Shown piece by piece: positions 1-6,678 of a stretch of 12,669 nucleotides of DNA. A program made the translations under genes and the position numbers. Location: NCBI GenBank assembly GCA_938009055.1, contig CALLIO010000187.1, forward strand, positions 1-12,669, written 5' to 3'. Source of the stretch: an uncultured Altererythrobacter sp. GTDB taxonomy: Bacteria; Pseudomonadota; Alphaproteobacteria; Sphingomonadales; Sphingomonadaceae. The notes beneath the pieces were generated by a model that was not told the origin of the DNA, ran no database searches, and saw only the letters and a program-made list of their open reading frames with translations. How positions within the stretch are numbered: position 1 is the stretch's first letter; each line of letters opens with the position of its first letter.

Positions 1-106
1 TGGGCTCGTAAGCATCACGGGCGCGCAGCCGCGCCCAGATCATCTCGGCCAACACAGCCACAACGAATAGCGGCACGGCATATTGGGTGGGGTTAAACTC
101 TGGCAT
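1..106 (-). CDS. Probable sterol desaturase / fatty acid hydroxylase family protein, N-terminus only
   Basis: Only the first 35 codons lie in the window; the gene runs off the left edge. The start is ATG at 106, preceded on the minus strand by an AGGAAA ribosome binding site about 8 bases upstream. The visible N-terminus begins MPEFNPTQYAVPLFVVAV, continues as one hydrophobic segment (about residues 9-24) and then a basic stretch WARLRARDAYEP. This resembles the start of sphingomonad sterol desaturase family proteins: a first membrane helix followed by a 'YEPRD'-like segment. The family are integral membrane di-iron enzymes acting on lipids, but the His-box motifs that would prove this are outside the window. 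The start lies inside the end of the upstream gene (14-base overlap), so the two are probably one operon. The family call is from N-terminal resemblance only. Confidence 0.55.
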   Translation of the reverse strand, partial: MPEFNPTQYAVPLFVVAVLAEMIWARLRARDAYEP

Positions 107-515
107 TGCCGCGCTTTCCTAGCCCATGGATTCGCTCAGCCCAAACCTGCGCATCGGCGATCTGCAATCGGACCGCGCCATATCGCGCTTCACCGCTATC
201 GATTACGAGAGAGTCATCTTGGCGTTTCACGCTTGATGAAGCATCAAGAATACGCCCTGCGAAATGCCCGCCATGGGGTTTGAGGATCATGATTTGCTCA
301 GCTTCATCTTCGAGCAGCGCACCTTTGCCCTTGCTATCAAGCGAAACGCGCACAGCGACATAGCCATCGTGCACTTCGCCCGCCCAGCGCTGCGCTTCTG
401 CTTCGTTCGCCAGTGTGGGATCGCGGCCCAACCCGAGCAGCATCGCCAGCCCCGCCAGCGCGAAAATCGCCACCAGCGAGCCTACAAAGATTAGCAATTC
501 GCTTCCCATTGCCAT
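93..515 (-). CDS. Small membrane-anchored protein of unknown function
   Basis: A 140-residue reading frame, taken from ATG at 515 (a second in-frame ATG at 509 is possible). Residues about 5-29 form one strongly hydrophobic helix (SELLIFVGSLVAIFALAGLA) with no signal-peptidase site, so the protein is probably anchored by its N-terminus. The rest, about 110 residues, is soluble and rich in short alternating segments (GYVAVRVSLD, AEQIMILKPH, GAVRLQIADA), which suggests a small beta-rich domain. I do not recognise a named family. The frame stays open to 710, but that extension lies inside the divergent amidohydrolase gene and is Arg/Cys/His-rich in the manner of a shadow frame, so I exclude it. 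No good ribosome binding site precedes 515. The 3' end overlaps the desaturase-like gene by 14 bases, implying co-transcription and perhaps a joint envelope role. Confidence 0.65.
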   Translation of the reverse strand: MAMGSELLIFVGSLVAIFALAGLAMLLGLGRDPTLANEAEAQRWAGEVHDGYVAVRVSLDSKGKGALLEDEAEQIMILKPHGGHFAGRILDASSSVKRQDDSLVIDSGEARYGAVRLQIADAQVWAERIHGLGKRGNARV

Positions 516-569
516 GATTTGAGGGATTGGCACGCGCGGCGCTTTGCGGCAAGTTCTGCCAACAAGGGG

Positions 570-584
570 GATAATGCTTTGATG
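570..584 (+). promoter_or_regulatory. Possible -10 element directly in front of the amidohydrolase ATG
   Basis: GATAAT at 570-575 matches the bacterial -10 hexamer at five of six positions and ends exactly 6 bases before the ATG at 582, which would place the transcript start at or next to the start codon. No convincing -35 is visible at the usual distance. The G-run at 566-570 could alternatively act as a distant Shine-Dalgarno, so this is only suggestive. Confidence 0.3.
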
Positions 585-2006
585 AAATGGATGCCGTCGC
601 TGTTTGCTGCCGCTGCGCTTGTCTGCACAGCGCCTCTCGCAGCAGACAATCACGACCCTGCCGCTTTGGTGGATGCCCAAGAAGAGCGCACGACCCGGGT
701 TGCAAAGCAATTGTGGGATTGGGCCGAGCTTGGCTATTTGGAAACCCGCACAACCGGATTAATGCAGGAAGAGCTGCGAAGCGAAGGCTTTCGGATTCAA
801 ACGCAAGCCGCTGGCATCCCGACCGCTTTTGTCGCTGAATGGGGGGAAGGCGGCCCCGTCATCGCTATTCTGGCCGAGATGGACGCATTGCCCGGCATCA
901 ACCAATCGGCCGCGCCGCGCCGAAATCCAATTGCGGATAAGCATGCAGGCCATGCCTGCGGGCACAATCTGTTTGGCGCCGGATCAATAACCGCCGCAAT
1001 TGCCGTGAAGCAATGGCTCGAGGCGACCGGCACTCCCGGGCGGATCAGGCTCTATGGAACGCCGGCGGAAGAGGGCGGCTCGGGCAAAGTCTATATGACG
1101 CGCGCGGGGCTGTTCGATGATGTCGATATTGCGATCCATTGGCACCCAAGCGACCGCAACAGCGCGGCGGCGCGCACGAGCCTCGCCAATCGCTCTGCCA
1201 AATTCCGTTTCTCTGGCGTCTCCGCCCATGCTGCTGGCGCTCCGGAAAGGGGGCGCAGCGCGCTGGACGGGGTGGAGGCGATGAACATGATGGCCAACAT
1301 GCTGCATGAGCACATGCCACAAGATGCGCGGATGCATTATGTTGTGACAGCAGGAGGCAATGCGCCCAATGTCGTGCCTGATTTTGCCGAGAGCTTTTAC
1401 TACGTGCGCCATCCCGATCCTGATGGGGTCGATGCGATCTGGGAACGTTTGGAAGCCGCCGCCAAGGGGGCAGCTATGGGCACGGGCACCAAGGTGGAAT
1501 GGGAAGTGATCCACGGCAACAATCCGCTGCTCGTCAATGAAGCTTTGGCGCGGATGATGGATGCCAAGCTGCGCGAAGTGGGCGGGGTCGATTATACGGA
1601 TGAAGAGCGCGCATGGGCTGCGGAAATCAGCCAATCTTTGGGTGAGGGCGCACGGCCATTGGACAGCGCGGCTGAGGTCGCCCCTTATGCCAAGTCGCTG
1701 GGCTATGGCTCAACCGATGTGGGCGATGTCTCTTGGGCGACGCCAACTGTGGGGTTGGGCACGGCGACATGGGTTCCCGGCACCAGCGCGCATACATGGC
1801 AGGCTGTGGCTGCCAGCGGGCACTCGATCGGCTATAAAGGCACGCAAGCAGCGGCCAAAGCAATGGCGCTGATGGCAGCGGAATTGTTCACCAATCCGGG
1901 GTTACGCGCCGAAGCACGGGCAGAGTTTGATGCAGCCCGTGGCGACAACTACACTTACAAATCGCTCCTAGGTGACCGCGAACCGCCGCTCGACTATCGC
2001 AAATAG
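582..2006 (+). CDS. Exported M20 family (M20D / AbgB-like) amidohydrolase
   Basis: A 474-residue metal-dependent amidohydrolase that probably cleaves an N-acyl or aminoacyl amide bond outside the cytoplasm; the substrate cannot be read from sequence. The start is ATG at 582, because it gives a classic signal peptide (MKWMPSLFAAAALVCTAPLA, cleavage near residue 20-21); the in-frame TTG at 519 adds a charged non-homologous stretch. M20 landmarks are complete: AEMDALPG (Asp101), HACGHN (residues 124-129, Cys126 and His128), the Glu pair in TPAEEGG (163-164), HWHP (186-189), a dimerisation ('lid') domain from about residue 204 with FSGVSAHAA, and the C-terminal GTSAHTWQ (His404). The Cys in HACGH and the length resemble p-aminobenzoyl-glutamate hydrolase subunit B and related M20D enzymes, though AbgB itself is cytoplasmic. 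It is transcribed divergently from the 93-515 gene and ends 20 bases from the convergent 2027 gene. Confidence 0.88.
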   Translation: MKWMPSLFAAAALVCTAPLAADNHDPAALVDAQEERTTRVAKQLWDWAELGYLETRTTGLMQEELRSEGFRIQTQAAGIPTAFVAEWGEGGPVIAILAEMDALPGINQSAAPRRNPIADKHAGHACGHNLFGAGSITAAIAVKQWLEATGTPGRIRLYGTPAEEGGSGKVYMTRAGLFDDVDIAIHWHPSDRNSAAARTSLANRSAKFRFSGVSAHAAGAPERGRSALDGVEAMNMMANMLHEHMPQDARMHYVVTAGGNAPNVVPDFAESFYYVRHPDPDGVDAIWERLEAAAKGAAMGTGTKVEWEVIHGNNPLLVNEALARMMDAKLREVGGVDYTDEERAWAAEISQSLGEGARPLDSAAEVAPYAKSLGYGSTDVGDVSWATPTVGLGTATWVPGTSAHTWQAVAASGHSIGYKGTQAAAKAMALMAAELFTNPGLRAEARAEFDAARGDNYTYKSLLGDREPPLDYRK

Positions 2007-2026
2007 CGCCGCCCGGTGGCAGCGCA

Positions 2027-2896
2027 TTAGTGGAGAGTGATAGTGATTTCAGTCTCAGCCCTAGGCTCGCATTGGTTCACAAGATCAAGCGATTTGCGAG
2101 TATATTCTGCGTAGATGCTTTGCATATTCGCGCCCAGTTCAGTGAAAATTGCGCGAGGCAATTTGTGGCGTTCAATCACGCCGTCCTGCGTGCTCCAAAG
2201 GACCAGATTGGCATCTGAGGAACCTGTCTTCAGCATATCGAGCAGTTCGTTTTGATTGAACGTCACAAGCACGTTGGAAGTCGTCCAGCTCCGCATATAA
2301 TTTCCGCCAAAGTCGATTTGGGCAGCTTCCGCGTAAGTCCAAACGGTCTTGCCGTCGATCTCGCGCCCGCTGTTGGTATAGCCCCAGCCACCAAGCCTGT
2401 TCCAATGTATTGCTGGGCCGCCAAAAGGCGAGGATGGAAAGGCAAGCTGCGGCTGAAAGGATGGACCAAAGAAGGTGTAAACGCTCGACAGCTCAATTTT
2501 GCCAGCGACCTCGTATCGCCAATTTACAGATCTCCCACCGGCGGAAAGCCGCTGGTTCCCGATTCGGCGATGAATGCTGCAATCGAAGTAGTGATAGTGA
2601 TGCTCGCGTTTGCGCTTTTGCGGGCAGTTCTTTGGCAAGTCTTTCGCCAAATCGGTAATGTAGCGATCCAATTGCTCTTCAACCAAACTGATTTCAGGAT
2701 GATCTCCGCCAATCTCCGCAGGTTTCGTGGTAACCCCGATCTCTTCTCCATTTGCCTTGAACCTGCGCTTCACTTCGATCTTTTTGCCGCCTAGAAAATG
2801 CTGCGCAGTGCAGATGTGCGGCTTTGGCGTCTTTGCCAAACCAATAGAGGGTATTGTTATAAACAGCCCAATCAGAAGAAGTCTGAGGGTGGTCAT
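2027..2896 (-). CDS. Secreted or periplasmic protein of unknown function
   Basis: A 289-residue protein with a clear signal peptide (TLRLLLIGLFITIPSIGLA, cleavage near residue 21-22). The mature part has four cysteines (about residues 29, 91, 106 and 276) that could form two disulfides, a basic His/Tyr-rich patch around residues 93-110 (KRKREHHYHYFDCSIHRR), an aromatic and Gly-rich middle (about 135-205, with FGPSFQPQLAF and NRLGGWGYTNSG) and a helical-looking C-terminal third. I do not recognise a family and assign no function. The start is secure: ATG at 2896 overlaps the stop of the sulfurtransferase-like gene as ATGA, so translation is probably coupled and the two belong to one transcript. 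By eye the gene is more AT-rich than its neighbours and its product looks poorly conserved, which would fit a lineage-specific accessory gene. Confidence 0.75.
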   Translation of the reverse strand: MTTLRLLLIGLFITIPSIGLAKTPKPHICTAQHFLGGKKIEVKRRFKANGEEIGVTTKPAEIGGDHPEISLVEEQLDRYITDLAKDLPKNCPQKRKREHHYHYFDCSIHRRIGNQRLSAGGRSVNWRYEVAGKIELSSVYTFFGPSFQPQLAFPSSPFGGPAIHWNRLGGWGYTNSGREIDGKTVWTYAEAAQIDFGGNYMRSWTTSNVLVTFNQNELLDMLKTGSSDANLVLWSTQDGVIERHKLPRAIFTELGANMQSIYAEYTRKSLDLVNQCEPRAETEITITLH

Positions 2897-3336
2897 TCGC
2901 CCGAGGTTCCTCCTGCGAGCATATCCATCGTGGGGCGCACGGGGCTGATATCATAGCCAGCCGCGATCGCTGCTTGTGCGATTTTGTCAGGTGTCTCACC
3001 CATCTTGGCGCGCGCGAGTGACCACAAGAAGGTCGAGCGTGTACCGCTACGGCAATAGGCAAGAATGGGTCCATCCGTCTCTTCAATCGCGGTGACCATT
3101 GCATCGACTTGCGGCAGGCTGAAACCGGCATGGCTGATCGGGATAGCAAGGTATTTGATACCCGCATTTGCCGCCGCTGCAGCAATCGCATCGCCCTGTG
3201 GCTCGCTTGGCGACTCGCCATCAGGACGGTTGTTGATAATGAGCTTCACACCGCTCGATGCGGCCTCGCTAACCTCTTCAGGGCCAATTTGGGGGCTTGC
3301 GAACATCGTTTCGGACAGCTTGCGGAAATCAGCCAA
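2893..3336 (-). CDS. TIGR01244 / DUF442 family sulfurtransferase-like protein
   Basis: A 147-residue standalone member of the TIGR01244 (DUF442, Blh-type) family of the cysteine phosphatase/rhodanese fold. Family landmarks are all present: the FRKLSETMFASPQI opening, LIINNRPDGE, AIPISHAGFS, the active loop AYCRSGTRS and the DISPVRPTMDML end. The catalytic loop is Cys95-x4-Arg100, one residue shorter than the Cys-x5-Arg of tyrosine phosphatases and equal to rhodaneses, which favours sulfur transfer over phosphate chemistry (inference). I chose TTG at 3336 because family homology starts two residues later and GAGAG lies 7 bases upstream; the frame stays open to ATG at 3477, but the extra 47 residues have no family resemblance. 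It leads a two-gene unit with the secreted protein at 2027-2896. Fusions or neighbours of this family are often involved in sulfide or biofilm-linked sulfur metabolism, but no such neighbour is visible here. Confidence 0.82.
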   Translation of the reverse strand: MADFRKLSETMFASPQIGPEEVSEAASSGVKLIINNRPDGESPSEPQGDAIAAAAANAGIKYLAIPISHAGFSLPQVDAMVTAIEETDGPILAYCRSGTRSTFLWSLARAKMGETPDKIAQAAIAAGYDISPVRPTMDMLAGGTSGE

Positions 3337-3550
3337 TTTTGCACTCTCAATCTTCTGTTTTACCGAGGGGATTAGTGCAGTTTCGAGGCCGCGAAGGCAA
3401 GCTATGAATTCATGCGAAAATGTCACAAATGAAAGCCATAGGGCGGATAGATGTGAAATTGTTCGCGTGCCTGGCAATTCTGGGCTATGAATAAAAATGT
3501 AAATCGGCGGGGTAATACAAAAAATCGTGTTGCTCCGTGCAGAGCATGGT

Positions 3551-3590
3551 CGTCGCTGACATGTTCTGGTGAGTAATTCTTCCAGCGACG
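3551..3590 (+). promoter_or_regulatory. Structured leader of the cold-shock gene (nested alternative hairpins)
   Basis: The region between the divergent genes contains a perfect 8-base inverted repeat, CGTCGCTG (3551-3558) and CAGCGACG (3583-3590), with a 24-base loop. Inside it CTGG (3566-3569) can pair with CCAG (3582-3585), which shares bases with the outer right arm, so the two stems cannot form together. The structure ends 4 bases before the likely ribosome binding site AAGG (3595-3598). A TAATAC at 3513-3518 could be the -10 of the transcript. Cold-shock genes commonly have regulatory leaders; a thermosensing role here is inference. Confidence 0.4.
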
Positions 3591-3611
3591 TGACAAGGTA
3601 CGACGTAGATT

Positions 3612-4367
3612 ATGGGTTACGATAGAGGGCGCCGCCGGGGCCGTGACAAACGCGATGGCATTGGCGAAGAAGGCTTCGATCCATTCGGTGGCGGAGGTGA
3701 CAATTTCCCTCCGCGTGACAATTTCGGCGGCGGTGGCGGTGATCGCTACGGCGGCGGTGGCGGCGGCGATCGCTACGGTGGCGGCGGCGGTGGTCGCGGC
3801 GGACCAGGTGGCGGCGGTGGACGCGGCCCTGGTGGCGGCGGCGGTGACCAAGGCGGCGGCGGTTTTAACCGTATGCCTGCTCAAGTCGTTGGCACAGGCA
3901 AAGGCACCGTAAAATTCTTCAATGCACAAAAAGGTTTTGGCTTTGTCGCTCAAGAGAGCGGCGGGGAAGATGTCTTCGTGCACATCAGCGCGGTTGAACG
4001 TGCTGGACTTTCAGGACTTGCCGAAGGGCAGGAACTTGAGTTCAATCTGGTCGATCGCGGCGGCAAAGTGTCCGCGCAGGATTTGCAGGTTGTCGGTGAT
4101 GTGATCGAAGTTGCAGAGCGCAGTGCGCCTCCGCAGCGCGAGCTGACCGGCGAAAAAGCCATCGGCACGGTCAAATTCTTCAACACGATGAAAGGGTTCG
4201 GCTTCCTCGTGCGCGATGATGGCCAGCCCGATGCTTTTGTGCACATCAGCGCGGTAGAGCGTTCGGGTCTTTCAGCAATCAACGAGGGCGAGCGATTCGA
4301 GTTCGACCTCGAGGTTGACCGACGAGGAAAGCATTCGGCCGTTAATCTGGTGCCTGTCCAAGGCTAA
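3612..4367 (+). CDS. Glycine-rich protein with two cold-shock domains
   Basis: A 251-residue nucleic-acid-binding protein, probably an RNA chaperone of the cytoplasm. Residues 1-25 are basic and Arg-rich; residues about 26-86 are a low-complexity Gly region with repeated DRYGGGGGG units (residues 44-52 and 53-61) and RGG/RGP segments, like RNA-binding RGG boxes. Two cold-shock domains follow. CSD1 (about 96-162) has RNP1 KGFGFV (107-112) and RNP2 VFVHIS (121-126). CSD2 (about 183-249) has KGFGFL (194-199) and AFVHIS (208-213). Both keep the aromatic residues that stack on single-stranded nucleic acid. Paired cold-shock domains are typical of alphaproteobacteria, while a long Gly-rich head is less usual. 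The start ATG at 3612 is the only one upstream of the Gly tract; its Shine-Dalgarno (AAGG, 13 bases upstream) is weak, which may fit leader-controlled translation. It is monocistronic, ending in its own terminator. Confidence 0.9.
   Translation: MGYDRGRRRGRDKRDGIGEEGFDPFGGGGDNFPPRDNFGGGGGDRYGGGGGGDRYGGGGGGRGGPGGGGGRGPGGGGGDQGGGGFNRMPAQVVGTGKGTVKFFNAQKGFGFVAQESGGEDVFVHISAVERAGLSGLAEGQELEFNLVDRGGKVSAQDLQVVGDVIEVAERSAPPQRELTGEKAIGTVKFFNTMKGFGFLVRDDGQPDAFVHISAVERSGLSAINEGERFEFDLEVDRRGKHSAVNLVPVQG
3741..3794 (+). repeat. In-frame 27-base repeat in the Gly-rich coding region
   Basis: GATCGCTACGG occurs at 3741 and again at 3768, exactly 27 bases apart, each followed by GGN codons, giving two copies of DRYGGGGGG. 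The surrounding GGC/GGT-rich DNA (about 3688-3864) is low-complexity and could change length by slippage without breaking the frame. Confidence 0.7.
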
Positions 4368-4383
4368 CCAGATCAATCACATC

Positions 4384-4411
4384 GGCCGCTGAACCTGTAT
4401 TGCGAGCGGCC
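4384..4411 (+). other. Hairpin downstream of the cold-shock gene
   Basis: GGCCGCT (4384-4390) pairs perfectly with AGCGGCC (4405-4411) around a 14-base loop. No T-run follows, so it is not a terminator by itself. Lying between the stop codon and the real terminator, it may protect the 3' end of the cold-shock mRNA. Confidence 0.45.
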
Positions 4412-4426
4412 ATCAAAACAGGATAG

Positions 4427-4458
4427 ATGGCGGCTCTTAAACGGGTCGCCATTTTTCT
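4427..4458 (+). terminator. Rho-independent terminator between the cold-shock gene and argD
   Basis: ATGGCGGCTC (4427-4436) pairs with GGGTCGCCAT (4443-4452) as a 10-base stem containing two G-U pairs, with a 6-base loop TTAAAC, followed at once by TTTTTCTTT. It sits 60 bases after the cold-shock stop and 40 bases before the argD start, so it closes the cold-shock transcript. A role as an argD attenuator is conceivable, but I see no arginine-rich leader peptide. Confidence 0.75.
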
Positions 4459-4497
4459 TTGCGCGGCTCCTTTCAAGATCTTTCAAGGAATTTCACC

Positions 4498-5688
4498 ATG
4501 TCTATCTCTCCTCTCATGCCCGTTTACCCGCGGTGCGGCGTGCGTCCGGTCAAGGGCGAGCATTGCCATCTGATTGACGAGGACGGCACGCGCTATCTCG
4601 ATTTTGCCAGCGGGATTGCGGTTAATCTGCTCGGCCATTCACACGAGGGGCTGATCAGAGCGATCCAGGAACAGGCGGCAACTTTGATGCATGTCTCGAA
4701 CATGTATGGCAGCCCGCAGGGCGAGGAATTGTCGCAGCGGCTGGTCGATCACACTTTTGCCGATACGGTCTTCTTTACCAATTCGGGCGCCGAGGCTGTG
4801 GAAGCAGCGATCAAAACCGCGCGCGCTTATCACCAACATGCTGGTGACACGCAGCGCAGCGAGTTGATTACCTTCACCAACGCTTTTCACGGCCGGACCA
4901 TGGCAACGATCAGCGCGTCCAATCAGGAAAAGATGCACAAGGGTTTCGCGCCCTTGCTAGAAGGGTTTCAGTATTGCGAATTTGATGATCTGGAAGCGGC
5001 CAAAGCGCTGATCTCGGATAAGACGGCAGGCTTTTTGGTCGAGCCCATCCAGGGCGAGGGCGGCATCCGTCCGGCCAGCCAAGAATTTATGGCTGGCCTG
5101 CGTGCGCTGGCTGACGAGCATGATCTGATGCTGGTGCTCGACGAAGTGCAATGCGGCATGGCGCGCACGGGCGCGATGTTTGCCCATGAGCATTACGGAA
5201 TTGAGCCCGATATTCTCGCGAGCGCCAAAGGGATTGGCGGCGGTTTCCCGCTGGGCGCATGTCTTGCCACTGAAAAAGCTGCGCGCGGCATGGTCTTTGG
5301 CACGCATGGTTCGACTTATGGCGGCAATCCCCTTGCCATGGCGGCGGGTAATGCCGTGATGAAAGCGGTCGCGAATGAGGAGTTTCTCTCCAACGTCACG
5401 GAAAAGGGCGAGAAAATCCGCAGCCGACTTGAGCAGTTTATTGGCAATTATCCCGATCTGTTCGACTTTGTGCGCGGCAAGGGCTTGATGCTTGGCCTGA
5501 GGATGAAGGTCGAAAGTCGCCCTTTCTTCGTCCATCTGCGCGACAATCACGATTTGCTGACCGTGGCAGCGGGCGATCAGACTTTGCGGATCTTGCCGCC
5601 GCTGGTGATTGGTGATGCTGAGATTGATGAGTTTTTCGACAAGCTTTCTGCAGGCGCAGCCGATTTTGAAATGCCGGAGTCTGCGTGA
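4498..5688 (+). CDS. argD: Acetylornithine aminotransferase family protein
   Basis: A 396-residue class-III PLP aminotransferase that makes N-acetylornithine from N-acetylglutamate semialdehyde in arginine synthesis; members of this family can also act on succinyl-diaminopimelate. Landmarks: the phosphate-binding NSGAEAVEAAIKTAR (from residue 95), FHGRT (130-134), where the aromatic residue stacks on PLP, Asp215 in LDEVQCG for the pyridine nitrogen, and the Schiff-base Lys244 in ASAKGIGGGFPLGA. HGSTYGGNPLA completes the cofactor pocket. Length is normal for ArgD. The start is ATG at 4498, with AAGGAA 7 bases upstream; the open TTG at 4459 lies within the terminator tail. The TGA stop shares its A with the ATG of argF (TGATG), so translation is coupled. 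The adjacent carbamoyltransferase makes the arginine role much more likely than GABA or ornithine aminotransferase. Confidence 0.93.
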   Translation: MSISPLMPVYPRCGVRPVKGEHCHLIDEDGTRYLDFASGIAVNLLGHSHEGLIRAIQEQAATLMHVSNMYGSPQGEELSQRLVDHTFADTVFFTNSGAEAVEAAIKTARAYHQHAGDTQRSELITFTNAFHGRTMATISASNQEKMHKGFAPLLEGFQYCEFDDLEAAKALISDKTAGFLVEPIQGEGGIRPASQEFMAGLRALADEHDLMLVLDEVQCGMARTGAMFAHEHYGIEPDILASAKGIGGGFPLGACLATEKAARGMVFGTHGSTYGGNPLAMAAGNAVMKAVANEEFLSNVTEKGEKIRSRLEQFIGNYPDLFDFVRGKGLMLGLRMKVESRPFFVHLRDNHDLLTVAAGDQTLRILPPLVIGDAEIDEFFDKLSAGAADFEMPESA

Positions 5689-6629
5689 TGGCTGATCTCA
5701 ACCACTTTCTCGACCTGAGCGATGCCGGGGGCGATGCGATCGCGGCAATGATTGCCGATGCGTTGGATCGCAAGGCTGCACGCAAGGTTTGGCCAAAGGG
5801 TAAGGTCGATGCGGACAAGCCATTGGATGGCCGCGTCCTGGCTATGATCTTTGAGAAGAGTTCAACCCGCACGCGGGTCAGTTTCGACATTGCGATACGC
5901 CAATTAGGGGGCAGTTCGCTCATCCTCGACACGGCGACGAGCCAGCTAGGACGGGGCGAGACCATTGCCGATACGGCGCGCGTGCTGAGCAGGATGTGCG
6001 ATGCGATTATGATCCGCACGGACGATCATGCGAAGATCGAGGAAATGGCGAAATTTGCCACTGTGCCGGTGATCAACGGCCTCACCGATCGCTCGCATCC
6101 CTGCCAGATTGTCGCCGATCTTTTGACCTTGGCAGAGCATGGCAAGCCCTTGCCCGGCCTTGAGCTTGCGTGGTTTGGCGATGGCAACAATGTGCTGCAT
6201 TCTGTGTTAGAAGCGGCTGGCCTGTTCAAATTCAACCTGCGCATTGCGACACCAGCCGGCTATGAGCCGGAGGATGAATTTGTGCAGATGGCGCGGGCTG
6301 GCGGTGCCGTGGTGGAACTGACTCAAGATGCACAAGCCGCAGCGTCTGGCGCTGATGTGCTGGTAACGGACACTTGGATTTCGATGGGTCAGGATGACGC
6401 AGCGGAGAAACGCGCCGCGATGATGCCTTATCAAGTGAATGCGGATTTGATGCGCGCAGCCAAGAATGACGCAATCTTCCTCCATTGTCTTCCGGCGCAT
6501 GTCGGCGATGAAGTGAGCGAAGATGTGTTTGAAAGTGCGGCTTCGGTTGTGTTTGATGAGGCGGAAAACCGAATTCATGCGCAAAAATCGGTTCTGCTTT
6601 GGGCGTTTGGCCAGCTGGCTGCAGGCTAA
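5688..6629 (+). CDS. argF: Ornithine carbamoyltransferase
   Basis: A 313-residue enzyme that joins carbamoyl phosphate to ornithine to give citrulline, the sixth step of arginine synthesis, in the cytoplasm as a trimer. The carbamoyl-phosphate loop SSTRTR (58-63), HPCQ (137-140), the ornithine-binding DTWISMG (228-234) and HCLPAH (266-271) with its catalytic Cys are all intact, and the length is normal. These residues, especially SMG and HCLP, set it apart from aspartate carbamoyltransferase and from acetylornithine carbamoyltransferase. I chose ATG at 5688, with GGAG 8 bases upstream; a GTG one codon earlier is possible. It overlaps the argD stop by one base. The order argD-argF-hslO is a common alphaproteobacterial arrangement. 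Confidence 0.96.
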   Translation: MADLNHFLDLSDAGGDAIAAMIADALDRKAARKVWPKGKVDADKPLDGRVLAMIFEKSSTRTRVSFDIAIRQLGGSSLILDTATSQLGRGETIADTARVLSRMCDAIMIRTDDHAKIEEMAKFATVPVINGLTDRSHPCQIVADLLTLAEHGKPLPGLELAWFGDGNNVLHSVLEAAGLFKFNLRIATPAGYEPEDEFVQMARAGGAVVELTQDAQAAASGADVLVTDTWISMGQDDAAEKRAAMMPYQVNADLMRAAKNDAIFLHCLPAHVGDEVSEDVFESAASVVFDEAENRIHAQKSVLLWAFGQLAAG

Positions 6630-6643
6630 TCGCGCTTCCAACC

Positions 6644-6678
6644 TTTTCACCCGGCAACCGCGCCCCATATAGGTGCCA
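6644..6678 (+). promoter_or_regulatory. Probable hslO promoter, possibly giving a leaderless mRNA
   Basis: In the 48 bases between argF and hslO, TTTTCA (6644-6649) and a TATA core at 6668-6671 (within CATATAGG) lie 16-18 bases apart. The TATA core starts only 10 bases before the ATG at 6678, so transcription would begin at or very near the start codon. The only Shine-Dalgarno-like bases (AGG, 6671-6673) are too close to the ATG to work well, which agrees with leaderless initiation. Confidence 0.45.

Noticed and set aside
516..710. N-terminal extension of the small membrane protein to 710
   Set aside because: It overlaps the divergent amidohydrolase start, lacks a ribosome binding site and would bury the membrane helix behind an Arg/Cys-rich segment.
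984..1634. 216-codon minus-strand frame inside the amidohydrolase gene
   Set aside because: It lies entirely antisense to a well-supported enzyme, and its His/Arg/Pro-rich content is typical of a shadow frame.
3337..3477. 47-residue N-terminal extension of the TIGR01244 protein
   Set aside because: The family begins at the FRKLSE segment; the extension has no resemblance to it. Kept as an alternative start only.
3423..3983. 186-codon minus-strand frame rich in Ala and Thr opposite the cold-shock gene
   Set aside because: It is the antisense image of the Gly-rich GGC/GGT tract; its low-complexity composition follows from that and no family is seen.
4427..4570. Small frame beginning in the argD-upstream terminator stem as an arginine leader peptide
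   Set aside because: It has no cluster of arginine codons near the hairpin and is out of frame with argD; the hairpin is better explained as the cold-shock gene terminator.
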